Source of the DNA: Anaerovorax sp. IOR16
GTDB taxonomy: Bacteria > Bacillota > Clostridia > Peptostreptococcales > Anaerovoracaceae
Direction of reading: 5' to 3'
Assembly: GCF_017168145.1 (NCBI RefSeq)
Contig: NZ_JADQTL010000009.1
Coordinates: forward strand, 682,001 to 746,000
Length of the DNA stretch: 64,000 nt
Part shown: one piece after another, positions 53,605 through 61,582 of the stretch
Layout of the letters: each line of letters starts with the position of its first letter
Numbering within the stretch: position 1 is the stretch's first letter
Position numbers and translations under genes: made by a program
Notes under the pieces: generated by a model
Seen by the model: only the letters and a program-made list of their open reading frames with translations
Told to the model about the DNA's origin: nothing
The model's database searches: none

Positions 53605-54112
53605 TGTATTACACTCAAAAAGAGGAGAGGCACTGGTTGAAGCTGCATTGATTTGGCCATTTATAATTCTTTCTGTTTTAGCAGTACTCACTATGGTGAT
53701 GAGTTTATTTGCGGAAAGCGTTATTTTGTCCTGTTCGCATATGAGTCTAAAAGAAGTAGCAGGAGAGTGGACACAAACAGTTTCTTTCTCTGAAGAACTT
53801 CCGATATTTAAGGAAATGCTTCCTTCAAAAGATGTGCCGAAGAGGTTGCAAATCAAAGAGGAATCCTGGATGAATCAAAGTAGAATTCCTATTCCGAGAG
53901 AAACGGTAGAAGGGCATTTTGCTTTTTATTGTTTATATCCTAATTTATCTATACGTATTAATAAAAATTATGGTGGATTTGGATTTTTAAAGGAACGATA
54001 CAAAAAAGAAACAAATTGCCAGTACCAGTGCATCGATGAAGCTCAATTGATCCGTAATTGGGACTATGCAGCTGAAGTAATAGATGAGGTAAAAAACAAT
54101 GATAAGAAGTAA
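53594..54112 (+). CDS. TadE-like minor pilin (first)
   Basis: 172-residue protein with the TadE N terminus: RGEALVEAALIWPFIILSVL, whose Glu residues and hydrophobic helix fit type IV pilin-like proteins, then a globular part. The start is GTG at 53594, overlapping the pilin gene by 11 nt, with no strong ribosome site, which suggests translational coupling. Likely a pseudopilin of the Tad system. Confidence 0.82.
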   Translation: MVFNVLHSKRGEALVEAALIWPFIILSVLAVLTMVMSLFAESVILSCSHMSLKEVAGEWTQTVSFSEELPIFKEMLPSKDVPKRLQIKEESWMNQSRIPIPRETVEGHFAFYCLYPNLSIRINKNYGGFGFLKERYKKETNCQYQCIDEAQLIRNWDYAAEVIDEVKNNDKK

Positions 54113-55874
54113 GAAAGGGAGCTTATCTGTTTTTTTAATGATAACCTTTATAAGTATTCTGCTTGTGATAGTAATGCTGACCGAAGTCGTCTCTTCTACC
54201 GCAGCACGAAGCTATACAATGGCAATTTTAGAATTAGCTGGAAGATCGACATTGTCAAATTATCATCTTGCATTAAAAGAAGACTATGGATTATTTGGTA
54301 TGTTAATGGATGAAACAGAGATAAAGGAAGAATTTTTATTTTATTCTAAGCAGACGATGCAACCAAATTCGATATCTAAAAATAAGGTTAGGCTTTTAAA
54401 TTTACAGCTTAAAAATGTGGAAATTGAGTGTGATGAATATTCATTAACTAATTGTGAATTCTTTGAAAAGCAGGTGATGGATTATATGAAATACAGAGCC
54501 CTAGGTGACGTTTTAATGGATTTGAATAGTAAAAAAGCACAGGAAGTACTTGGTCGAAAGCAGGATGAGGTTGACGATCTGGTTAAAGAAACAAAAGAAC
54601 TTGAAAATACAACGCAACTTATGCAAAAGATAAAACCTATTTTATCAAGATATGAGAATGATTTAGATAAAACTAAGAAATTAGAGAAGTCTTTTCAACG
54701 TTGGCAGGAATTAAAGAATTCTGATGATGAAAATAGCGCTAAGGAAGCGAGTATACTGGAAAAACACCTATTCAGAGAATGGTCAAGAATACAAAAGATG
54801 TTTCGATCCATAGAAAATCAAATTGATGAAGTTTATTATTATTATGGAGATGGCGTTTTATTTGGGGAAAGTGGAAAAAACATAATACAGCAAATAGAAA
54901 GCATAAGGGAAGAAATTACATTTTTTTTATCAATTTCTGTAGATGATTTGAACGCTGTATTTTTAAAACTTAAAGAAAAAGAAGGTAAAACAAAACGTAT
55001 CCATTTAAAACGGCAAATTCAAAGCTATTCAAATTTAAAAAAAGACAACAAAGAAACAGAGACAAAAAGTCTTCAAAATGAAGCGGTAATTTCTTATTTG
55101 CCATCACAACAAATGGAGCAGCGAAGTTGGAGTTTTTGCGGTCTTCAATCGATTACAGATCGAACCGATTTTTTATCAGAAGCAAGGAATCAATTTCTGT
55201 TAAACCAATATATTTTTCATATGTTTTCAACGCAAATGACAAAAAATCGCAAGAAGGAGACATTTTTTCAAAATGAAGTAGAATATCTTTTGTTTGGTGA
55301 TTTTCAGGATGCAAAAAACAAAAGAAAAGCAGAGCAATGTATTTTTGGAGTGCGTGCAGCAGCAAATTTAGTTTATTTATATAGCAACAATCAAAAACAA
55401 AGAGAATTAGCAGCAGCTGCCGCAAGTATAACACCGGGACCGGAAGCTGTGATTACACAATGTGTACTAGCTTCACTATGGAGCTGTGCAGAAGCACGAA
55501 ACGATTTAAACATATTACTGGAGTCGGGTAGCATTCCATTATTTAAAAGTGATAATTCTTGGGCTCTCAGCCTAGATGCCGTTTTATCTGGTTATAACAA
55601 TAAAACTATAGATACAAAAGCTTCAAACGGATTAAGTTATAATCAATACTTAAATTTGTTTCTCTATTGTTCGCAAAAGAAATCAATTCTTATTCGTATG
55701 ATGGATTTGATTCAAATTAATCTGCAAGGACGCAATGACAGGGAGTTTCTACTTTGTAACTGTAAGGGAGGATTTCTTTTTCATGGAGAGGTATGGAAAA
55801 AAAGTGTTTTAGGAGAAGCAAAAGAAATAGGGTTAATTCGTAAAGGGAAAATGGTAATGAGTTATGTATATTAA
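54099..55874 (+). CDS. DUF5702-like Tad-associated membrane protein
   Basis: 591-residue protein. It starts KKGSLSVFLMITFISILLVI (TadG-like hydrophobic start), then SSTAARSYTMAILELAGRSTLS and YHLALKEDYGLFGML, which are characteristic of the DUF5702 family found in clostridial Tad loci. A long coiled-coil-like region (about 150-320) and a globular C-terminal part follow. Probably exposed outside the membrane. It overlaps both neighbours by 10-14 nt. Confidence 0.8.
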   Translation: MIRSKKGSLSVFLMITFISILLVIVMLTEVVSSTAARSYTMAILELAGRSTLSNYHLALKEDYGLFGMLMDETEIKEEFLFYSKQTMQPNSISKNKVRLLNLQLKNVEIECDEYSLTNCEFFEKQVMDYMKYRALGDVLMDLNSKKAQEVLGRKQDEVDDLVKETKELENTTQLMQKIKPILSRYENDLDKTKKLEKSFQRWQELKNSDDENSAKEASILEKHLFREWSRIQKMFRSIENQIDEVYYYYGDGVLFGESGKNIIQQIESIREEITFFLSISVDDLNAVFLKLKEKEGKTKRIHLKRQIQSYSNLKKDNKETETKSLQNEAVISYLPSQQMEQRSWSFCGLQSITDRTDFLSEARNQFLLNQYIFHMFSTQMTKNRKKETFFQNEVEYLLFGDFQDAKNKRKAEQCIFGVRAAANLVYLYSNNQKQRELAAAAASITPGPEAVITQCVLASLWSCAEARNDLNILLESGSIPLFKSDNSWALSLDAVLSGYNNKTIDTKASNGLSYNQYLNLFLYCSQKKSILIRMMDLIQINLQGRNDREFLLCNCKGGFLFHGEVWKKSVLGEAKEIGLIRKGKMVMSYVY

Positions 55875-56715
55875 AACTCATAGTAAAAAGGCTTATGTCA
55901 TTGTAGAGGCGGCAATTTTTTTACCGATTTTTATTATAGCACTTGTTACGATTGGTTATGTATTACGTGGTATCGGAATGACAGAAACAGTAATGCATTG
56001 CCTTTCAAATCAAGGACATAAACTATGTGTAGAAGGTTATATAAAAAACAGAAATTATGATGTGCTTTTAAAAACAGAGAACATACCCCATTCTGAGAAT
56101 TTAAAAAAAATGGCAGAAGAATGGGTTTCTCAAGAAACATTATTTTGGCGTGTACAGCACCAACTTAGTGAAGAAACCGGAAATTGGGTTCAAAATTTAG
56201 ATTTAGCTCAATTTAAAGAGAATTATGAGCAAGATGGAAGAAATGGATTGATAAAAGCTTCTTTTGAGTATGATATTCCTATTCCTGTACCATCGATGTT
56301 TGTTTCAAAAATGAATTTTCAGGAAAATATTGTTGTACGTTCTTTTATCGGGAGAGATTCTTTCGGAGAAGCAAGAAGCTTTTCTGATATGGAGAGAAAA
56401 CAAGATGCACAAACGGTATATATTTTTCCAAGAGCGGGTGAACGATATCATAATAAGAATTGCAGGATATTACGAGAGACAGCAAAAAAAATAATTTTAA
56501 GTACAAAAGGAAAGAAAAAGTATAAGCCTTGTAAAGTTTGTCATCCGCAATCATTGCCGATTGGAAGTATGGTGTATGTCTTTGAGCAAAGCGGTCAAGT
56601 GTATCATAGAGGAAACTGTACTTCTGTAGATCGTTTTTTTGTACCTATGGAAAAAGAGGAAGCAGAGAGAAAAGGGTATACCCCCTGTCATATTTGCGGA
56701 GGTGAAGCCAATTGA
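55864..56715 (+). CDS. TadE-like protein with two C-terminal His/Cys modules (second)
   Basis: 283 residues. The pilin-like start has AYVIVEAAIFLPIFIIALV (about 10-28). The central region (40-180) is globular. The C-terminal third holds two modules with the pattern YHxxxC ... PCxxC: His196, Cys200, Cys223, Cys226 and His248, Cys252, Cys275, Cys278. The spacing is identical in both and the repeat offset is 52 residues. Each could bind one zinc or form disulfides outside the cell. Starts inside the end of the preceding gene. The TadE assignment is by start and context. Confidence 0.82.
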   Translation: MYIKTHSKKAYVIVEAAIFLPIFIIALVTIGYVLRGIGMTETVMHCLSNQGHKLCVEGYIKNRNYDVLLKTENIPHSENLKKMAEEWVSQETLFWRVQHQLSEETGNWVQNLDLAQFKENYEQDGRNGLIKASFEYDIPIPVPSMFVSKMNFQENIVVRSFIGRDSFGEARSFSDMERKQDAQTVYIFPRAGERYHNKNCRILRETAKKIILSTKGKKKYKPCKVCHPQSLPIGSMVYVFEQSGQVYHRGNCTSVDRFFVPMEKEEAERKGYTPCHICGGEAN

Positions 56716-57302
56716 TAGCATGGAAAGGAAAAGAAGCAGAAATTGAAACGATAAATGGGAAAAGAACAATAAAATTAGAGATGTCTGAATGCCCCATTCC
56801 TTTTTACCAAAAAGAAATTTTAAGCTTATCCTCTACGGGATATTTTTTGCCAATGAAGTTTGTATTCTTGGAAGAAACTTGCCAAATTTATTATGATTGC
56901 TCAGAACGAATTTCCTTAGAGCAATATTTAAAAGGCAAAAGAGAAAATGGAATTTTCTCTTTTGTAGAGCAGGGAATCCAACTTCTAGAACATTTTCTTG
57001 AACAAATACAGCAAGGAGAAAATCATTTATTATTTTTAGCGGATTATCAATTATCTTTTGATTTACTTTTTGTAAATGAGAAGAAGCAAAAAGTAGAGTT
57101 ATTATTTTTGCCAAAAGAAAAAATAATAGACTTTTCAGAAGAGTGGAAAAATATATTAACTAAAATAGAGCAAATTATGAACGATAAACAATGGAGTGTC
57201 TACAGTCAAAAATTGATTTTTCTTCAAATGGAACATAATTTTGGAATAGAAGAACTTTTAATTTGTTTGAGGGATATGAAAGGACAGATTTGTTATTCAT
57301 GA
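56712..57302 (+). CDS. DUF6382-like protein without FHA domain
   Basis: 196-residue soluble protein. The layout (FYQKEILSLSSTGYFLPMKF, IYYDCSERISLEQYL, then LFLADYQLSFDLLFVN) resembles the DUF6382 domain that in clostridial Tad loci precedes a forkhead-associated domain. Here the protein ends before any FHA part. TTG start at 56712 behind GGAGGTGA, 4-nt overlap with the preceding gene. Last gene of the tad operon. Assignment moderate. Confidence 0.65.
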   Translation: MIAWKGKEAEIETINGKRTIKLEMSECPIPFYQKEILSLSSTGYFLPMKFVFLEETCQIYYDCSERISLEQYLKGKRENGIFSFVEQGIQLLEHFLEQIQQGENHLLFLADYQLSFDLLFVNEKKQKVELLFLPKEKIIDFSEEWKNILTKIEQIMNDKQWSVYSQKLIFLQMEHNFGIEELLICLRDMKGQICYS

Positions 57303-57320
57303 ATTATAAAAATACATAAA

Positions 57321-57350
57321 AAGCCGGGCTGAAAGCCCGGCTTGCTTGTT
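57321..57350. terminator. bidirectional terminator after the tad operon
   Basis: AAGCCGGGCT (57321-57330), loop GAA, AGCCCGGCTT (57334-57343). GC-rich stem between convergent genes, with A-rich sequence on the left acting as a U-run for the minus strand. Confidence 0.88.
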
Positions 57351-57365
57351 GATGTAAATTGTAAA

Positions 57366-57533
57366 CTATCTATCGTTTCTGAATTGTCTACGTTCGTTTT
57401 TCTTTGAATCTCTACATTCTTTACATCTTTTTGGTTCGTTGTCAAAACCTTTTTCCTTGTAAAATTCCTGTTCACCTACAGTAAAAATAAATTCTTTTCC
57501 GCAGTCTTGACATACGATTGTTTTGTCTTCCAT
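57366..57533 (-). CDS. small zinc-ribbon domain protein
   Basis: 55-residue protein read on the minus strand: MEDKTIVCQDCGKEFIFT at the start, EQEFYKEKGF in the middle and EPKRCKECRDSKK near the end. The CX2C ... CX2C ligands and the FT-GEQEFY segment match the probable zinc-ribbon family (zf-trcl) common in clostridia. GGAGGG lies 6 nt before the ATG. Too small for many gene finders. Role unknown; nucleic-acid or ribosome binding is plausible. It has its own promoter with a leader of about 107 nt. Confidence 0.9.
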   Translation of the reverse strand: MEDKTIVCQDCGKEFIFTVGEQEFYKEKGFDNEPKRCKECRDSKKNERRQFRNDR

Positions 57534-57575
57534 TGATTTCCCTCCAGAATAATAAAAAAAAAATAAACCAGCAAT

Positions 57576-57646
57576 ATTTAAATAAACTCATGGGGGCGAT
57601 TTTCCAAAAAGATGATCGAACCATTGGCATTTAAATATCTTATGGG
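57576..57646 (-). repeat. imperfect direct repeat in the zinc-ribbon leader
   Basis: ATTTAAATAAACTCATGGG (57576-57594) and ATTTAAATATCTTATGGG (57629-57646) are near-identical apart from one indel and a few substitutions. Both lie in, or at the start of, the minus-strand leader. Confidence 0.6.
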
Positions 57647-57647
57647 T

Positions 57648-57676
57648 AGTATAACCTATTTAGCAAAAACTGTCTA
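57648..57676 (-). promoter_or_regulatory. sigma-A promoter of the zinc-ribbon gene
   Basis: On the minus strand, TAGACA (complement of 57671-57676), 17-bp spacer, TATACT (complement of 57648-57653). Confidence 0.6.
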
Positions 57677-57755
57677 TAAATTTTTTGAAAAATCTTTAAA
57701 TTATAATGAAAAATAAATATTTTTATTATTCTTATTATTTTTTTTGCATAACACT

Positions 57756-57784
57756 TTGACTGACAACCGTACAAGCTATATAAT
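57756..57784 (+). promoter_or_regulatory. sigma-A promoter of metNIQ
   Basis: TTGACT (57756-57761), 17-bp spacer, TATAAT (57779-57784). The message would begin near 57791, about 60 nt before the metN start. Confidence 0.8.
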
Positions 57785-57850
57785 ATATAAGATTATACAC
57801 TCATGATTCTTTATAAAAAGAAAGAAATGAGGGAGGAGGACTATCTTCGT

Positions 57851-58873
57851 ATGGATAATAATGCAATCATTCAAATAAAAAATCTTACAAAAATATATAA
57901 AAGCCGATCTTCTGAAGTAAAGGCTTTGGATGGAATTGATTTAACCATTCATCGTGGGGATATTTTTGGAATCATTGGTATGAGTGGAGCCGGAAAGAGT
58001 ACACTGGTCCGCTGTATGAATTTATTGGAACGACCAACTTCCGGAGAGGTTTTGTTTAACGGTATCGATTTATCTTCTCTTAATGATCGAAATCTTCGAT
58101 TGGCAAGACAAGAAATTGGTATGATTTTTCAGCAATTTAATTTACTGATGCAGCGAACAGTAGAAAAAAACATTCTATTTCCAATGGAGATTGCTGGTAT
58201 TGATCATGTAACGGCTAAAAAACGTGTGGATGAGCTATTAGATATTGTTGATTTAGCAGATAAAAAACATGCTTATCCTGCACAGCTTTCTGGAGGGCAA
58301 AAACAGAGAGTTGCAATTGCGAGGGCGCTGGCTACCAACCCGAAGGTTTTACTATGCGATGAGGCAACAAGCGCATTAGACCCTAAGACGACTCGCTCGA
58401 TTTTATCTTTATTAAAGGATATTAATCACCGACTTCGTATTACGATTGTAATCATTACGCATGAAATGAGTGTTATTGAAGAAATATGTAGTCATGTTGC
58501 AATCATTGATCAAAGTAAAATTGCAGAAGTAGGAAAGGTAGAGGACATTTTCTCGCATCCAAAAACGCTATCTGCGCAAAGACTTGTACATCCAATCAAT
58601 CAGAGTATAGATTTTGGCCTAGAGAAAAAGGGAAAGCATTTTCGAATTGTATTTGATGGTAATTCTTCGTTTGAACCTGTGATTGGAACAATGGTTCTTG
58701 CATGCAAGTCTCCGGTTAATATTATGTTTGCAGATACCAAGAACATTGATGGAAAGGCATTCGGGCAGATGATTATTCAATTACCGGAAGATGAAACAAT
58801 CGCAAATAAAATGATTCAATTTTTGTCCACGCAGAATGTTTCTGTAGAGGAGGTGTATAATTTTGCTGAGTAA
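57851..58873 (+). CDS. metN: methionine ABC transporter ATP-binding protein
   Basis: 340-residue ABC ATPase of the MetN family. IIGMSGAGKSTLVRCMNLLERP (Walker A region, shown in part), IFQQFNLLMQRTV, LSGGQKQRVAIARALA and LLCDEATSALDPKTT are intact; the C-terminal NIL regulatory domain begins near residue 260 (IVFDGNSSFEPVIG). The frame opens at 57803, but that ATG is 12 nt from the predicted transcript start without ribosome site; GGAGGAGG precedes the ATG at 57851. It overlaps metI by 11 nt. Confidence 0.95.
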   Translation: MDNNAIIQIKNLTKIYKSRSSEVKALDGIDLTIHRGDIFGIIGMSGAGKSTLVRCMNLLERPTSGEVLFNGIDLSSLNDRNLRLARQEIGMIFQQFNLLMQRTVEKNILFPMEIAGIDHVTAKKRVDELLDIVDLADKKHAYPAQLSGGQKQRVAIARALATNPKVLLCDEATSALDPKTTRSILSLLKDINHRLRITIVIITHEMSVIEEICSHVAIIDQSKIAEVGKVEDIFSHPKTLSAQRLVHPINQSIDFGLEKKGKHFRIVFDGNSSFEPVIGTMVLACKSPVNIMFADTKNIDGKAFGQMIIQLPEDETIANKMIQFLSTQNVSVEEVYNFAE

Positions 58874-59549
58874 TTTTTTTGTGCATATAAATGAAACAAC
58901 GATTCATATGATACAAATGGGTATTTTGGAAACACTATATATGACATTGGGTTCTACTTTAATTGCATATATTATTGGACTTCCGGTTGGGGTTGTTTTG
59001 GTTATTACAGATAAAAATGGATTTTACCCAATAAGATGGTTGAATGGGGTATTAAACGTTGTAGTGAACATTTTACGTTCTATACCGTTTTTAATTTTAC
59101 TCTTTGCAATTATTCCGTTTACACGTTTAGTAGCGGGAACCTCGATTGGATCGACAGCGACGCTGGTTCCTCTTGTAGTATCGGCAGCGCCTTTTGTTGC
59201 AAGAGTTGTAGAACAGTCTATAAAAGAAGTGGACGGTGGTGTGATTGAAGCGGCACAAAGCATGGGAGCTTCTCCAATGACGATTATCTGTAAGGTGCTT
59301 CTTCCGGAAGCAAGACCTTCTTTATTAGTAGGATCGGCAATTGCAGTGACTACGATATTGGGTTATTCGGCGATGGCCGGTGTTGCAGGCGGCGGTGGAT
59401 TAGGTGATATTGCAACACGGTTTGGGTTTATACGTTATCAAAAGGATATTATGTTAATTACCGTAGCGCTTTTGGTCATCATTGTACAGATTTTACAGGG
59501 AATTGGAATGTATATTGCTAAAATAGGTGATAAGAGAACGATTGGATAA
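58863..59549 (+). CDS. metI: methionine ABC transporter permease
   Basis: 228-residue permease with five hydrophobic segments and the BPD_transp_1 domain: GILETLYMTLGSTLIAYIIG, SIPFLILLFAIIPFTRL, EAAQSMGASPMTIICKVLLPEA (the EAA loop contacting MetN) and GGGGLGDIATRFGF. Start TTG at 58863 behind GGAGG, inside the metN end. Standard MetI length. Confidence 0.95.
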   Translation: MLSNFFVHINETTIHMIQMGILETLYMTLGSTLIAYIIGLPVGVVLVITDKNGFYPIRWLNGVLNVVVNILRSIPFLILLFAIIPFTRLVAGTSIGSTATLVPLVVSAAPFVARVVEQSIKEVDGGVIEAAQSMGASPMTIICKVLLPEARPSLLVGSAIAVTTILGYSAMAGVAGGGGLGDIATRFGFIRYQKDIMLITVALLVIIVQILQGIGMYIAKIGDKRTIG

Positions 59550-59596
59550 CCAAGTTCTCTTCATAAAATAAACAAATAGGAAATGGAGGAATTCAG

Positions 59597-60424
59597 ATGA
59601 AAAAAACAGTAGGAATTACACTTGCGATTCTGTTACTATCCGTTGGGTTGCTTGCAGGTTGCGGTGGAGAAAACAAGGCACCAAGTGAGGATATGACCGT
59701 CATTAAGGTAGGCGCTTCCACCACTCCCCATGCAGAAATTCTAAATGCTATAAAAGAAGACTTGGCAGCAGAAGGTTATGATTTGCAGGTAATGGAGTTT
59801 ACCGACTATGTATTGCCAAATATGGCGTTGGATGATGGATCTTTGGATGCAAATTACTTCCAGCATCAACCATACTTAGATGATTTCAATAAGGAAAGAA
59901 ATATGAATTTGGTTTCCGTTGCAAAGATACATTATGAACCTTTAGGTTTATATCCTGGTAAAAAAACTTCCTTGGATGATTTAGAAGATGGCGATTCTAT
60001 TGCAGTTCCAAATGATGCAACCAATGAAGCAAGATCCTTATTGCTTTTACAAGATTTGGGTCTTTTAAAGCTGAAGGAAGATGCCGGAATGCTTGCGACA
60101 CCGAATGACATTGTTGAGAATCCAAAGAATCTAAAATTTGAAGAATTGGATGCAGCACAGGTGGCTAAGGCGCTTCCGGACGTTGCGTTTGGTGTGATTA
60201 ACGGAAACAATGCCTTATTGGCAGGATTAAATGCAGCAAAGGATGCTGTTGCAATGGAAGCAAAGGACTCTTTGGCAGCAGAAACGTTTGCAAATATTTT
60301 AGTTGTTCGAAGCGGCGAAGAAGAATCACCTGCAATTCAAGCATTAGCGAAAGCATTGCAGTCAGATACTGCAAAGAAGTTTATTGAGGAGACCTATGAA
60401 GGAGCAGTCGTTCCTGTATTTTAA
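59597..60424 (+). CDS. metQ: methionine-binding lipoprotein (NLPA family)
   Basis: 275-residue substrate-binding lipoprotein. The signal peptide ends at the lipobox LLAGC. Typical NLPA parts: VGASTTPHAEILNAI, MEFTDYVLPNMALDDGSLDANYFQH-type region, GLYPGKKTSLDDLEDGDSIA, NDATNEARSLLLLQ and FGVINGNNALLAG. Ligand methionine or a related amino acid. Third gene of metNIQ; AATGGAGG precedes the ATG. Confidence 0.95.
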   Translation: MKKTVGITLAILLLSVGLLAGCGGENKAPSEDMTVIKVGASTTPHAEILNAIKEDLAAEGYDLQVMEFTDYVLPNMALDDGSLDANYFQHQPYLDDFNKERNMNLVSVAKIHYEPLGLYPGKKTSLDDLEDGDSIAVPNDATNEARSLLLLQDLGLLKLKEDAGMLATPNDIVENPKNLKFEELDAAQVAKALPDVAFGVINGNNALLAGLNAAKDAVAMEAKDSLAAETFANILVVRSGEEESPAIQALAKALQSDTAKKFIEETYEGAVVPVF

Positions 60425-60465
60425 TATGTGAACGTATGAAAATACAAAACTTGGGGAGGTTTAGT

Positions 60466-60726
60466 ATGAGAAATTTTCTTATGAACTGGAATTATAAAAA
60501 ACATGCAGCAACTGTCAGTAGCTTTTATTTAGGACTTGCAATATTAGGAAATGCTTTTTTGGGAAAAAAGGTACCTTCCGATGAAAAGTCTATGCGTCCT
60601 GTTACTGTGTGCAAGCAAATGACAAATAAGCAGCATATTTTTAATGGAATATTAACGTTTTGTTATTCTATTGATATGACGCTTTCGTTTCTTTTGTTGA
60701 GCTATTGGAAAAAGCAGTATAAATAA
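60466..60726 (+). CDS. small membrane protein, unknown
   Basis: 86-residue protein with two hydrophobic segments (about 14-32 and 58-79) and a central KKVPSDEKSMRPVTVCKQM loop. GGGGAGG lies 6 nt before the ATG at 60466, so I prefer that start to the upstream one at 60436. It follows metQ by 41 nt and may be in its operon. Its 3' end overlaps the minus-strand gerKB 3' end by 59 bp. No family recognised. Confidence 0.65.
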   Translation: MRNFLMNWNYKKHAATVSSFYLGLAILGNAFLGKKVPSDEKSMRPVTVCKQMTNKQHIFNGILTFCYSIDMTLSFLLLSYWKKQYK

Positions 60727-61582
60727 AAGATACGGCTTCTCGGCACATCATAAGAAGTAAGCTGAATTTTAAAAACTCGGAAAATAGAAATACTGCAAGA
60801 AGGATTACTTCGATTCGTTCTAGGTATTCCGCTGTTTGAGTAAGTCCAGGTGGGTAATAAACCGGATAAGTTAACAGTTCAAATACTTCCGGCCCAAGGG
60901 CCAGAACAGTTACAAGATAGGTTATCGCCAATAAAATTACACTGACAAAAAGTCCTTTTGTTGTATCTCTGTACACAGAAGGGCTTTTTTTTCGTAATGA
61001 AAGTAGCGTTAACAGAACAAATCCTTCTGCGAAATAGATTATAAAAAACAGGATCGTTGATCCCCAAAATGCATTTATAGATGGATTAATAAAACCGTCA
61101 AAGGTTAAAAAACCATGGGTATAGGGTAATTCTATCTTTGAGATACTGGAGCAATCAGCCAAAATCAAAAGAAATAATATGACTGGACCAAGCAACCTTG
61201 AAAATAGTTCTAGTACATGAATATCTTTTTTTGCCATTACTGCACAAACAAGTAAGAAAGCAGATGGAAATAGCCATATCGGGGTATCATTGAGTACGCA
61301 GGTATGGAAAAAGTCAGTAAAGCAGTACAGTGAAAAGCTGCCAATAAAAATGGAAATAAGCATCGCAGATAATAAAAGCCATTTGCCAATCTCATGATTT
61401 TTAATATAACGATAAAAGGCATATAGAATGATTGCTGCTAAGATTGCTGAAATAAAAAAGGAAAACCATACCATGCGATGCATCGGGAAGCATCTTCCGA
61501 TAAAGAAAAAAGTACCTAGATAGTAAAGGAAAGCAAGATATTCCATGTATCTTGGTTGTTGTTCTTCGCGTAATTCATTCAT
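60668..61582 (-). CDS. gerKB: spore germination receptor permease subunit, GerKB/GerAB type
   Basis: 304-residue polytopic protein of the spore germination permease family (amino-acid-permease-like, APC superfamily). LAFLYYLGTFFFIG at the start, then LFSRLLGPVILFLLILAD and FELLTYPVYYPPGLTQTAEYLERIEVILLAVF-like segments (shown in part) match GerAB. Usual length is about 360 residues, so this one is short. Located in the inner spore membrane; senses germinants with the A and C subunits. The ATG follows the gerKC stop with no gap. Confidence 0.83.
   Translation of the reverse strand: MNELREEQQPRYMEYLAFLYYLGTFFFIGRCFPMHRMVWFSFFISAILAAIILYAFYRYIKNHEIGKWLLLSAMLISIFIGSFSLYCFTDFFHTCVLNDTPIWLFPSAFLLVCAVMAKKDIHVLELFSRLLGPVILFLLILADCSSISKIELPYTHGFLTFDGFINPSINAFWGSTILFFIIYFAEGFVLLTLLSLRKKSPSVYRDTTKGLFVSVILLAITYLVTVLALGPEVFELLTYPVYYPPGLTQTAEYLERIEVILLAVFLFSEFLKFSLLLMMCREAVSFIYTAFSNSSTKETKASYQ

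Larger units (their letters stand above)
57534..57850. other. intergenic region between zinc-ribbon gene and metN
   Basis: About 317 bp, very AT-rich, holding the leader and promoter of the zinc-ribbon gene (minus), an imperfect direct repeat, and the metN promoter (plus). I looked for an S-box (SAM riboswitch) or T-box before metN and saw neither. A poly-T tract lies near 57739-57745. Confidence 0.7.

Noticed and set aside
57534-57850. SAM riboswitch or T-box before metN
   Set aside because: The region is AT-rich, lacks the conserved S-box and T-box sequence elements, and the promoter sits too close to the gene.
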